A DNA stretch of 41,462 nt from Halolamina rubra (GTDB lineage: Archaea; Halobacteriota; Halobacteria; Halobacteriales; Haloferacaceae). The notes under the pieces are model-generated. The model saw nothing but the letters and a program-made list of their open reading frames with translations. It ran no database searches and was not told the origin of the DNA. Positions within the stretch are counted from its first letter, which is position 1. Every line of letters begins with the position of its first letter. The stretch is taken from the NCBI RefSeq assembly GCF_000739555.1, contig NZ_BBJN01000016.1, positions 1 to 41,462 on the forward strand, in the 5' to 3' direction. Shown here in pieces: positions 14,575-23,256 of the stretch. Made by a program: the position numbers and the translations under genes.

Positions 14575-16557
14575 TCAGCGCAGGTGGTCCTCGAACGCGG
14601 TCTCGATCCTCGAGAACGCCCGTTTCCAGGTACCCCGGTCCGAGAAGACGTGGTTTTCATCTGGGTAGTACTCCCACTCGTGATCGGCGTCTGTCTCGAG
14701 GAGCTCGTCGACGACGAGATCTAACTGCTCGAAGTTGACGTATCGATCACCAGTCCCATGGAAGCTGTAGAGGGGGTTTTCGTAGTTCCCGAAGTGCGTC
14801 GCAGGGCTGGCTTCGTCCCAATTCTCCTCGGCCTCCCAGGGCTCTCCACCGAGTCGAACCGCCATCGAAGAAGTCGTACTCGGGTACTTCGTTGCCTCGG
14901 CCCAGTCTCGGTACAGTTCGAGGTCAGCGAGACCGGCGATATTGACGGCCACGTCGAACGCATATGGGTGGGTTCCGAGCAGTTGTAGCGCCGCGTAGCC
15001 CCCGTAAGAGAGCCCCCACATACCGACTGCATCGCCCACGTAGTCGAGGTTGCGGAGGTAATCGGCGCCGGCGACGATGTCTTCCATCTCGTGGTCGCCG
15101 CGGTTCCCCATCAGTGCTCTGCGGAAGTCAGTGCCGTAACCGATGCCGCCGCGGTAGTTGATGAACAGCCCGACGTACCCCTGGTGGGCAAGGTACTGGT
15201 GGAAGGTATACGCGAGCCCGTACGACCGCGAGGGGTGCCACCCGTCTCGCATCTGGCGCATCGGTCCGCCGTGGACCCAGACGACTGCCGGGAGGTCGTT
15301 AGCGTCGTCGGCGATCGCGTCGGAGTTCCGTGGGTCGAGCAGGTACGCCTCGACGTCGAGTCCGCCCACGGAGTCGAAGCTGACTCGTTCAGGTTCGATG
15401 GGCTCGACCGGCCACTCGCTCACTTTCGAACGGGTGATACGGTGCATGTCCCCGTCCGAGAGGTTAAGGAGTCGGAGTTCGGGACTCTTTGCCCTCCCGG
15501 AGTAGAGAAACGCGAGCCGGTCGCCGTCAGGTGCAGGCCGGGGATGGACGCTGGTTCCCTCGGGTGCGACGAGCATTCGTGTTTCACCGTCGAGATCTAC
15601 TGCGTAGATGCCGCGGCGACCGAGGTTCTCGCGGTTCGACGCGAAGACGAGTTCCGAGTCGGAAAGCCACCGTGGACGGGAATCGGCGACGCCTTTGTCC
15701 TCGAACGCCCCCTCGGTCAGTTGGGATTTCTCGCCTGACGTGACGTCGACGACGTGGATGTGCTCCCAGCCGTCCTCCGGGAGTGCGAGCGCGATACGGT
15801 CGCCGTCGGGGGAGATGGCCGGCGCACCGCGTGAGAGGGTACCGTACTCGCGGTTCTCCTCACGGTAAAGCACTTGTTCGGACCCATCATCAACGTCGAT
15901 GGCGACAACCTCTCGAACAGTTCCCTGTTCCCCCGAGCGATCAACGAGCAGTCGATCCTCCTCGAGCCACTGCGGCGTGCTTGTCGAGTACGCCTGCTCG
16001 CGGCTTCGCCATACGAGTTCGTCTGCATCGGTGTCGATGACGCCGACTTGCTTCGTGTCGAAGTCGACGAACCGAAAGGCCAGATACCGGTCGGTAGGGC
16101 CCCAAGAGAGCATCTCGCTCTCCCCGAGGAAAGTCCCCCGCTTAGGAACATCGTACCGGTGATCGATATTCCCTTCCAGATCCAAAACCGTCGGCCGTCC
16201 GTCCCGGTAGACGGCGAGATACTGACCGTTGCTAGTCCAGGCGAGATCGTCGCTGTCCGCATGGCTAGTCAGCAATTCGACCGTTTCGTCCTCCGCGTCG
16301 ACGAGCAACAACTCATCGTCGCTCGAGAGCACCGCGAGCCGACTCGGCGTCGGTTCAGGACCCCACGCTATCGTCCCCACGGATCCCTCATCGGGCGTGA
16401 CTCGCCACGGGTTGGTAGGCTGCTCGACTGGAGCGATGTGTAATTCGGTGTCGCCGTCTGTGTGGACAGTTGTGGCAACGTATCTCCCATCGGCACTCCA
16501 CTCGGGAGTACTAGGATACTCCAGATTGAGAACGTCCTCCCTGGTAAGTTCTGACAT
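14575..16557 (-). CDS. S9 prolyl-oligopeptidase-family peptidase (acylaminoacyl-peptidase type)
   Basis: A 660-residue cytoplasmic serine oligopeptidase with an N-terminal beta-propeller of TolB/WD-like repeats (about residues 1-390; repeated ISPDGDRIA, APDGDRLAF and similar blades). The C-terminal alpha/beta hydrolase domain has HGGP as oxyanion region, the nucleophile in GLSYGGY (Ser517), the acid in GTGDRY (Asp604) and the base in DENHVF (His636). The family cleaves short peptides or blocked N-termini. There is no signal peptide. The start at 16557 has a TATA-like TTTTTCTCTATA 22-32 bases upstream, so it is probably leaderless and separately transcribed. It closes the peptide block and is convergent with dgcA. 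It may supply the general peptide cleavage that the pathway needs, as no NlpC/P60 endopeptidase is seen here. Confidence 0.93.
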   Translation of the reverse strand: MSELTREDVLNLEYPSTPEWSADGRYVATTVHTDGDTELHIAPVEQPTNPWRVTPDEGSVGTIAWGPEPTPSRLAVLSSDDELLLVDAEDETVELLTSHADSDDLAWTSNGQYLAVYRDGRPTVLDLEGNIDHRYDVPKRGTFLGESEMLSWGPTDRYLAFRFVDFDTKQVGVIDTDADELVWRSREQAYSTSTPQWLEEDRLLVDRSGEQGTVREVVAIDVDDGSEQVLYREENREYGTLSRGAPAISPDGDRIALALPEDGWEHIHVVDVTSGEKSQLTEGAFEDKGVADSRPRWLSDSELVFASNRENLGRRGIYAVDLDGETRMLVAPEGTSVHPRPAPDGDRLAFLYSGRAKSPELRLLNLSDGDMHRITRSKVSEWPVEPIEPERVSFDSVGGLDVEAYLLDPRNSDAIADDANDLPAVVWVHGGPMRQMRDGWHPSRSYGLAYTFHQYLAHQGYVGLFINYRGGIGYGTDFRRALMGNRGDHEMEDIVAGADYLRNLDYVGDAVGMWGLSYGGYAALQLLGTHPYAFDVAVNIAGLADLELYRDWAEATKYPSTTSSMAVRLGGEPWEAEENWDEASPATHFGNYENPLYSFHGTGDRYVNFEQLDLVVDELLETDADHEWEYYPDENHVFSDRGTWKRAFSRIETAFEDHLR

Positions 16558-16577
16558 GGGCCGACTTTCGTGGCTCC

Positions 16578-16590
16578 TATAGAGAAAAAC
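16578..16590 (-). promoter_or_regulatory. TATA-like box of the S9 peptidase gene
   Basis: Read on the minus strand, a GTTTTTCTCTATA element is centred about 27 bases before the ATG at 16557, in line with a leaderless haloarchaeal transcript. The rest of the 246-base gap up to 16803 shows nothing else that I can identify. Confidence 0.45.
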
Positions 16591-16803
16591 CCCGGGTTGC
16601 GGAAGATACTGAATGAGAGAGAACGCACCGTAGAGGCAATGTGTTACTGCTTCTTTTCCCGGTCCACGCTCCGCACGCCGAAGTTATCCCCGACCAGTCT
16701 GGCTGATCCGACACAGGACAGGTGGATTCCGATGAGTCCGGATATGGCTTCCACCCAGGGCTGAATCCGTGGGCAGATTTAACTACTGTATCAGTTGGCC
16801 GGC

Positions 16804-18410
16804 CTATCCCTGCCCGACCATCGAGTCCTCGTCCGCCCACTCCTCCTCACGGAGCTCGTACTTCTGGACTTTCCCGGTCGCCGTCGTCGGGAGGCTCTCG
16901 ACGAACTCGACGCGCCGAATCGCTTTGTACGTGGCGAGGTGCTCGCGGGTGAACGCGACGAGATCGTCCTCGGTGACGCCCGGGTTGTCGGGGTCCCCGG
17001 ACTCGGGGACGACGAACGCCTTCGGCGTCTCACCCCACTCGTCGTGTGGCGACGGGATGACGGCGACGTCGCTCACCTCGGGGTGGTCGAACAGCGTGTC
17101 CTCGAGTTCGATGCTGGAGATGTTCTCGCCCCCGGAGATGATGATGTCCTTCTTCCGGTCCTGGATGGAGAGGAACCCGTTCTCGTCGACGACCGCGAAG
17201 TCCCCCATGTGGTAGTACCCCTCGAGTCGCTCGGTGAAGGCTTCCTCCGTGGCCTCGGGCTTGTTCCAGTAGCCCTCCATCACCTGATTCCCGCTGACGA
17301 CGATCTCGCCGATCGTCTCGTCGTCCCAGGGGACCTCCTCGCCGTTCTCGTCGACGACCCGGACGTCGGTGCCGAGGAAGCCGATCCCCTGCCGTTTCTT
17401 CAGCGAGTAGCGGTTCTCGTCGTCGAGCAGCCGGCCGGCCTCCGACGTGGTGATGAGGGGGCCGGTCTCGGTGGCGCCGTAAACGTGCACAAGGTCCCAG
17501 CCGAACTCGTCCTCGACGGTGCGGATCGTGGCCTCGGGCGGGGCGCTGCCGGCGGTCGCGGCGCGGACGGGAGCGTCCCCGGTGGTTTCGACGTCGTTGT
17601 CCGCGTGGTAGTCCTGGAGCATGTTCAGGACCGTCGGCGCCGCACAGAGGTAGGAGACGTCCTCGGCCCGGATGGTCTCGAAGATGTCGGCGGCGTCGAC
17701 GCCGCGCGTGCAGACGTGGACGGCGCCGGCGCCGGTGATGGAGAAGATGTGCCCCCAGCCGTTGACGTGGAACATCGGGAGTGTCCAGAGGTACGTGTCG
17801 GTGTCCCGGATGTTCTGGTGGTAGGCGACGAGGTAGGAGTGCAGCGTCTCGTTCCGGTGCGTGCGGCAGACGCCCTTCGGATCGCCCGTCGTCCCCGACG
17901 TGTAGTTGATCGTGATCACGTCGCTCTCGTCCATCGCCGGCCGGTCGTACGTCGGGTCCGTGTCCGCGAGCTGGGCGTCGACGTCGTCCCAGTCACCCTC
18001 GACGGCGTCCGCGTCGTTCGTGATGAACGTCTCGACGGGAACCTCGTCCCGCACCGCCTCGATCTTCTCGGCGTACGCGTAATCCGCGTAGATGGCGGTG
18101 ACGCCGGCGTCGTTCAGGATGTACGCGAAGTCTCGGGGGTGAGCCGGTAGTTGAGCGGGGTGTGGATGGCGCCGAGCTGCATCGCGCCGTAGGCGGCTTC
18201 GAGGTGGTAGTGCGTGTTCGGGTCGAGGACGGCGACGCGGTCGCCCTTCTCGACGCCGCGCTGCTGGAGGAGTGCGGAGAAGCGGTCGACCCGGTCGCCG
18301 AACTCGTCGTACGTGTAGCGCTCGCCCGTGGCGGCGACGACGCCGGTCTCGTCGCCGTAGTACTTGCGTGCGCGGTCGAGAAAGTCAGTGACGAGGAGTG
18401 GTCGCTCCAT
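16804..18410 (-). pseudogene. AMP-forming acyl-CoA synthetase interrupted by a one-base frameshift
   Basis: A fatty-acid/acyl-CoA ligase (ANL superfamily) that would be about 535 aa. The first part starts at the ATG at 18410 (MERPLLVTDFL) and reads to NYRLTP, then runs off frame and stops near 18114. The rest continues in another frame as DFAYILNDAG and on to 16804. Adding one G after the GAG codon at 18134-18132 restores LTPEDFAYILNDAG, the usual family sequence, and gives a length divisible by three. Later motifs are intact: the P-loop YTSGTTGDPKGV, YGATETG, the adenylate motif MGDFAV and DRKKDIIISGGEN, and the catalytic lysine in ATGKVQK. Either the gene is newly dead or one base is missing in the assembly. 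It sits between the S9 peptidase and a divergent histidine kinase, with no clear link to either. Confidence 0.88.
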
Positions 18411-18647
18411 CTCTGGCTTATCCAATCAACGTTCGTGTGATAGCTCTTGGGTTGGGCACAAGTTTCGTCCAGGAACAGTGGGTCGACGAGGACGAGTCGA
18501 ACCACGGCCTGTTCTGAGCGTCACTCGCCGGCGTTCACGGTTCCGGAGTCACGACCACCGTGCACAGAGACTGCGTGGTCCGCGGGTATGATGGTCTTAC
18601 TACACCTACCCCGCAAGCTTAGTCCGTTTCCGTGATAACGTGCTCCC

Positions 18648-21632
18648 ATGGCTGCCTTCGAGAGCGGCGACAGTTCTCACCCGCCGGGGACCGGCGGATC
18701 GGCGGTTTCTGTTCTCCACGTCGACGACCAGTCGGATTTCCTCAGGATGGCCGCCGAATCGCTCGAAGCGGAGCGACCGTCGTTCGACGTGTCGACGGCG
18801 ACCAGCGGCGACGAGGCGCTCCGTCGACTTGACGAGGAGCGTGTCGACTGCGTGGTCAGCGACTACCAGATGGCCGACATGGACGGGCTGGAGCTGCTGG
18901 CGAGCGTCCGCGAGCGGTATCCGGACCTGCCGTTCGTGCTGTTCACCGGCGAGGGGAACGAGGACGTCGCGAGCGAGGCGATATCGGCCGGCGTCACGGA
19001 GTACCTCCAGAAGAGCGTCGACGGCGACCAGTTCACGATCCTGGCGAACCGCATCGAGAACGCGGTCGACCGGGTGCGGACGGAGCGCCAGCTCGAGTAC
19101 CAGTCCTCGCTGCTCGAGGCCCAGATGGAGGCGACGATCGACGGGCTGCTCGTCGTCGACGAGGACCGCAACGTGGTGGCGCACAACGACCGCTTCGTCG
19201 AGATGTGGGAGCTCCCGGACGAGATCGTCGAGACGAACTCCGAAGAACCACTGTTGGACTGGGTCGTCGACGAAAAGGTCGCCGACCCCGAGGCGTTCGA
19301 GGCGTTCGTCGAACGGCACTACGACCGCCCCGAGGAGACGAGCCGCGACGAGATCCGGCTCACGGACGGCCGCGTGTTCGATCGCTACACCGCGCCGGTC
19401 GAGGGCGACGACGGCAGCAGCTACGGCCGGCTGTGGATGTTCCGCGACATCACCGACGAGCGAGGCCGGAAACGGGAGCTCGAACGACAGGAGTTCCTGT
19501 TCAGTCGAGTGCAGGACGTCGCCGACATCGGCGTCTGGGAGTACGACCCACGGACCGAGAATATCGTCTGGTCGGACGGGATCCGCCGTATCCACGGCGT
19601 CGACGACGAGTACGAGCCCACTCTCGAGGCGGCACTCGACTTCTACCACCCCGACGATCGCGACGAGATCGGCGACGCCGTCAGCCGCGCGATCGAAGCG
19701 GGGGAGTCGTACGACATGGAGCTGCGGATCGTGCGTCCCGACGGGGAGGTCCGGGACGTTCGTGCGCGGGGCGAGGTCAGCACGGACGACCAGGGAGAGA
19801 CGGAACTCGTCAGGGGGGTGTTCCAGGACATCACCCAGCGCAAGGGGCGTGAGCGCGACCTCAAGAAGTTCAAAGCCGCCGTGGAGCACGCCGGCCACGC
19901 GATCTACATCGCCGACACCGACGGCACGATCGAGTACGTCAACCCCGCGTTCGAGACGGTGACTGGCTACAGCGCGGACGAGGCCATCGGTGAGACGCCG
20001 TCGATCCTCAGCTCCGGCGAGTACGACGACGAGTTCTACGACGAGCTCTGGGACACGATCCGAGCGGGCCGCCAGTGGAAACGCGAGATGATCGACCAGC
20101 GCAAGGACGGCGAAGCGGTCATCCTCGACCAGACGATCGCCCCGATCGAGTCCGAGCGCGGGGCCATCGAGGGGTACGTTGCAGTCAACCGCGACGTGAC
20201 TGAGCGCCGGAAGCACGAAAAACAGCTCCAGATCTACGAGTACGCCTGCCAGTCCGCGCTGAGCGGCATCGCGATCGCGAGCTTCGAGGGGAAGTTGCGG
20301 TCGGTGAACACGGCCTTCTGCGACATGTGGGGGTACGACGACAAGGAGGCCGTTCTCGACCGCTCCGTCGCGGAGTTCTGGGCCGATCCGGAGGCCGCCG
20401 AACGCGTCGTACAGGCGTTAGAAGCGAGCGGGAGCTGGGAGGGCGAGCTCACGGCCGTTCGAGAGGACGGAACCACCTTCGAGGCGTACTGTTCGGCGAG
20501 CTACGTGACCGACGACGAGGGGGAACCGATCGCCCTGATGTCGTCGTTCGTCGACATCACCGACCGGAAACGCCGCGAACAGGAGCTCGCCGAGGAGCGG
20601 GAGAAGTACGCGACGCTCGTCGAGCAGAGCCACGACGGCGTCGGCATCATCCAGGGGGGCGAGTTCGTGTTCGCCAACGCCCGGTTGGCGGAGATCACTG
20701 GCTACGAGATCGACGAACTCCGGGGGAGGTCCTTCACCGACGTGATCGCCCCCGAGGACCGCCAACTCGTCCAGGAACGGTACGAACGACGGCTCGACCC
20801 CGATGCGGACCCGCCGCCGTCGCGCTACCGGCTCACGTTCGAGACCAAAAACGGGGGCGAGCGCGTCGCCGAAGTCAGTGGTGCCGCCGTCCAGTACGAG
20901 GGAGCGCCGGCCGACCTCGCGTCGGTCCGCGACGTGACCGAGCGCCAGCGCTACGAGGAGGAGCTGGAACGAGTCAACGAGGAGCTCGAGGTGTTGAACC
21001 GCGTCGTCCGTCACGACATCCGCAACGACATGGCGGTCATGCTCGGCTGGGGCGAACTGCTCGAAGACCACGTCGACGACGACGGCGCAGACCACCTCGA
21101 GAAGATCCTCCGCAGCGGCGAGCATATCGTCGAACTCACCGAGATCGCCCGCGACTACGTCGAGACGCTGACGAGCGACGAGGCGGTCGACGTGGATCCG
21201 ACCGGGTTACGTGAGCAGCTCTCCCACGAGGTGACGCTCCGCCGGGAGGCGCATCCGGGGGCGGAGATCCGCGTCGACGAGCCGATCCCGGACGTCGACG
21301 TCTGCGCCAACGAGATGCTCCCCTCGGTGTTCCGGAACCTCCTCAACAACGCCGTGCAGCACAACGACAAGGATCAGCCGATCGTCGAGGTCGCCGTCGA
21401 GGAGCGTCCGGACGACGTGTGCATCAGTGTCGCGGACAACGGCCCCGGCGTCCCCGCCGAACAGCGGGAGACGATCTTCGGGAAGGGGGAGATGGGCCTC
21501 GACAGCAGCGGCACCGGGATCGGCCTGTATCTCGCGCGGACACTCGTCGACCAGTACGGCGGCGACATCCGGGTCGACGACAACGAGCCGGAGGGTGCGG
21601 TGTTCACGGTGACGCTCCCGAAAGCGGAGTGA
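18648..21632 (+). CDS. Receiver-5xPAS sensor histidine kinase
   Basis: A soluble signalling protein of 994 aa with no transmembrane segment. It begins with a response-regulator receiver (about 20-145) with acid pocket Asp26/Asp27, phospho-acceptor Asp72 (VVSDYQM), Thr100 and Lys122. Five PAS domains follow (about 155-270, 275-395, 400-520, 525-645, 650-770), each closing with a DIT/DVT-type motif such as FRDITDE, NRDVTER and VRDVTER. The kinase core has the phospho-accepting His789 in RHDIRNDM, the N-box near FRNLLNNAVQH, DNGPG and GTGIGLYLA. It has no DNA-binding output, and the 5 PAS sensors may bind haem, flavin or metabolites, though none can be named. The start at 18648 follows a 237-base gap from the divergent acyl-CoA synthetase. 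No partner regulator is adjacent, as is common for haloarchaeal kinases. Confidence 0.95.
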   Translation: MAAFESGDSSHPPGTGGSAVSVLHVDDQSDFLRMAAESLEAERPSFDVSTATSGDEALRRLDEERVDCVVSDYQMADMDGLELLASVRERYPDLPFVLFTGEGNEDVASEAISAGVTEYLQKSVDGDQFTILANRIENAVDRVRTERQLEYQSSLLEAQMEATIDGLLVVDEDRNVVAHNDRFVEMWELPDEIVETNSEEPLLDWVVDEKVADPEAFEAFVERHYDRPEETSRDEIRLTDGRVFDRYTAPVEGDDGSSYGRLWMFRDITDERGRKRELERQEFLFSRVQDVADIGVWEYDPRTENIVWSDGIRRIHGVDDEYEPTLEAALDFYHPDDRDEIGDAVSRAIEAGESYDMELRIVRPDGEVRDVRARGEVSTDDQGETELVRGVFQDITQRKGRERDLKKFKAAVEHAGHAIYIADTDGTIEYVNPAFETVTGYSADEAIGETPSILSSGEYDDEFYDELWDTIRAGRQWKREMIDQRKDGEAVILDQTIAPIESERGAIEGYVAVNRDVTERRKHEKQLQIYEYACQSALSGIAIASFEGKLRSVNTAFCDMWGYDDKEAVLDRSVAEFWADPEAAERVVQALEASGSWEGELTAVREDGTTFEAYCSASYVTDDEGEPIALMSSFVDITDRKRREQELAEEREKYATLVEQSHDGVGIIQGGEFVFANARLAEITGYEIDELRGRSFTDVIAPEDRQLVQERYERRLDPDADPPPSRYRLTFETKNGGERVAEVSGAAVQYEGAPADLASVRDVTERQRYEEELERVNEELEVLNRVVRHDIRNDMAVMLGWGELLEDHVDDDGADHLEKILRSGEHIVELTEIARDYVETLTSDEAVDVDPTGLREQLSHEVTLRREAHPGAEIRVDEPIPDVDVCANEMLPSVFRNLLNNAVQHNDKDQPIVEVAVEERPDDVCISVADNGPGVPAEQRETIFGKGEMGLDSSGTGIGLYLARTLVDQYGGDIRVDDNEPEGAVFTVTLPKAE

Positions 21633-21640
21633 GACGGGAT

Positions 21641-21814
21641 GGGGGTCGAACCCCCCGCCAGTCGCGGGGGTTCCCCAACCGGGCGCCAGTGCCCGCGACG
21701 TGACTCGGCGGCCAACTACTGTCGGACCCCCCATCACGACATTCGAGTCGTCGCTCGACGAGCTTCTGGAGCTCCTCGTCGGCCGTGTTCGAGCGGCGTC
21801 AGCCGCTGTCGAAC
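21641..21814. other. Cluster of hairpins in a 311-base intergenic gap
   Basis: The gap 21633-21943 holds no gene that I can support but is dense in inverted repeats. GGGGGT/ACCCCC (21641-21646 with 21650-21655, loop CGA) competes with CCCCCGC/GCGGGGG (21652-21658 with 21664-21670, loop CAGTC), because they share the C tract. Then come CGGGC/GCCCG (21680-21684 with 21691-21695), and a longer stem GTTCGA-GCGGC pairing with GCCGC-TG-TCGAAC (21787-21797 with 21802-21814, a TG bulge). The first begins 8 bases after the kinase stop, so part may act in 3'-end formation. The rest could be a structured RNA or a decayed repeat. After 21815 only the promoter of the next gene is recognisable. Confidence 0.45.
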
Positions 21815-21909
21815 CGAGCTGTCCGGGGCGACCCGGGACGTAGTACCGTCTGTCCGTTTCTTGGGGAACGGGTGACTAACGGGAGTATTGTGAATTTTAT
21901 GCAATAGTG

Positions 21910-21915
21910 TTTTAT
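21910..21915 (+). promoter_or_regulatory. TATA-like box of the small membrane protein gene
   Basis: TTTTAT lies 29-34 bases before the ATG at 21944, in a locally A/T-rich stretch (about 21887-21915) that contains a second similar element, ATTTTAT at 21894-21900. Confidence 0.5.
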
Positions 21916-21943
21916 CACTCCAACGCGTAGCAGGACTCGTTCA

Positions 21944-22561
21944 ATGACAGAACCCGTGTCTGAGGAGGGAACGATCGACGTCGGGGCCCGTACACGGGTG
22001 TGGTCCGTTGGCTGGCAGTGGCCCTGGGCCGTCATTCTCGCGGCAATGTTGGGCGGCAATTTCCTCTTCGCGGCCGACCGGACTGTACTGGGAATCGGCG
22101 TGCTGGTCGCCGGTCTGGGAATCGTTGTCGCCGGGGTGCGGGCCGTGAACCGACACGGCGGGGATGCGTTCGCCGACGGTATGAGGAGCGTCCGTCGCGC
22201 CGTGGCGGACGAACTCGATCTGGACGATACGTCCACTATTCACCCGCTTGCGGTCGGTTCAGACTCCGTGGTCGGCTTCGACCGTTCGAAGCGCTACGAC
22301 CTCACCGTCGTCACCCTCGGTGAGGCCGCGCTCACAGTTCACCACGACGGTTCGATGGACATGCTCAGCAGGACCTGGACGGTGGGGGACCAGACGGAGC
22401 GGATCCCGTACGACGACGTCAGATCCGTCACGGATGGGGACGGAACGCTCCGGCTGGAGCTCGTCGACGGGGAGACGAAGTCGCTTCCCGTAGACAGTCG
22501 ACCGGACGACCTTTTGGCGGCCCTCGGTCGCCGACTCGAAGGCACCGACGCCGCCGAATAG
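21944..22561 (+). CDS. Two-helix membrane protein with a cytoplasmic domain, function unknown
   Basis: A 205-residue protein. Residues about 26-68 form two close transmembrane helices (WPWAVILAAMLGGNFLF, then VLGIGVLVAGLGIVVAGV). They are followed by a charged linker and a beta-rich domain of about 110 residues (YDLTVVTLGEAALTVHH, then RIPYDDVRSVTDGDGTLRLEL). The strand pattern, ending in a helix (DDLLAALGRRL), resembles small PH-like membrane-associated domains, but I do not recognise the family with certainty. Its own TATA box and hairpin-rich upstream region point to an independent transcript. It lies between the histidine kinase and the LutC-like gene and shows no obvious tie to either. 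Confidence 0.75.
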   Translation: MTEPVSEEGTIDVGARTRVWSVGWQWPWAVILAAMLGGNFLFAADRTVLGIGVLVAGLGIVVAGVRAVNRHGGDAFADGMRSVRRAVADELDLDDTSTIHPLAVGSDSVVGFDRSKRYDLTVVTLGEAALTVHHDGSMDMLSRTWTVGDQTERIPYDDVRSVTDGDGTLRLELVDGETKSLPVDSRPDDLLAALGRRLEGTDAAE

Positions 22562-22749
22562 GCGCGAGCAGTGGCGCGTTCTCCGTGACAGACGTGAGCC
22601 GTCCGTGCCAATCGAGAGCGGAAGTCGATTGCCGGTTTGGGAAGCCAGCGAACGTAGCACAACAACACTGATCCGTCTCACCAATAAGCCCCCAACGGCG
22701 CCTGCAGGGAGGAAAACACCCAAGAGCCTGTTCCCGAAAGACGCAACCA

Positions 22750-23256
22750 ATGTCGGCCGAGCCAATCGCGACTTTCGAGTCCTCGCTCGACGACCTCGGC
22801 GTCGACCTCGTCCGGACCACGGCCGACGAGTTCGCGTCGACGCTCGAACCGCTCCTTGACGCGCCAGCGGTCGGCGCCCCGCTCCCGTTCGAGGGCGTCT
22901 CCCTGCCCGAAACCGTCGAGACCGACCCGACGGTCGCGGAACTCGACGCGGCGGCGACCGGCGTCACCGCCGCCGGCTACGGCATCGCCGACTACGGCTC
23001 GGTGGTCGTCCAGGGCGGCGCCGAGGGCGCGGAGCCGGTGAGCCTCTACGCCGACGAGCACGTCGCCGTCGTCGCCGCGAGCGACGTGCTCCCGGACATG
23101 GACGCGGCGTTCGACCGGCTCGCCGCGGACGTGCGAAGCGGCACCAGACAGTCCATCGTCGCCACGGGCCCGAGCGCCACCGCGGACATGGGCGCGCTCG
23201 TGCAGGGCGCCCACGGCCCGATGGACGTGACCGTCGTGCTGCTGGAGGGCGCGTAG
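22750..23256 (+). CDS. lutC: LUD-domain protein, LutC-like
   Basis: A 168-residue LUD (lactate utilisation) domain protein. In Bacillus, LutC works with LutA and LutB in the iron-sulfur L-lactate dehydrogenase complex. The domain's repeated alpha/beta pattern is visible in ATGVTAAGYGIADYGSVVV and the C-terminal IVATGPSATADMG, which corresponds to the substrate- or nucleotide-binding loop of the family. The start at 22750 directly follows a 188-base gap in which I see no clear promoter beyond a weak CCAATAAG at about 22680. The stop abuts the ATG of the next gene without a gap, so the two are surely co-translated. The dehydrogenase substrate could be lactate or another 2-hydroxy acid. Confidence 0.88.
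   Translation: MSAEPIATFESSLDDLGVDLVRTTADEFASTLEPLLDAPAVGAPLPFEGVSLPETVETDPTVAELDAAATGVTAAGYGIADYGSVVVQGGAEGAEPVSLYADEHVAVVAASDVLPDMDAAFDRLAADVRSGTRQSIVATGPSATADMGALVQGAHGPMDVTVVLLEGA

Noticed and set aside
16558..16803. Possible gene in the 246-base gap between the S9 peptidase and the acyl-CoA synthetase
   Set aside because: Only short open frames with no start context or recognisable sequence, apart from the TATA-like box near 16584.
16795..18150. Open frame of 451 codons on the plus strand over the acyl-CoA synthetase
   Set aside because: Mirror reading of a recognisable adenylate-forming enzyme; low-complexity Val/Asp/Arg sequence.
18606..20216. Open frame of 536 codons on the minus strand
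   Set aside because: Antisense to the receiver/PAS part of the histidine kinase; no recognisable domain.
21636..21700. tRNA-like fragment on the minus strand (GGTTCGACCC resembling a T-arm)
   Set aside because: The T-stem does not pair over five bases, and no acceptor, D-arm or anticodon arm can be folded. Plain hairpins explain it better.
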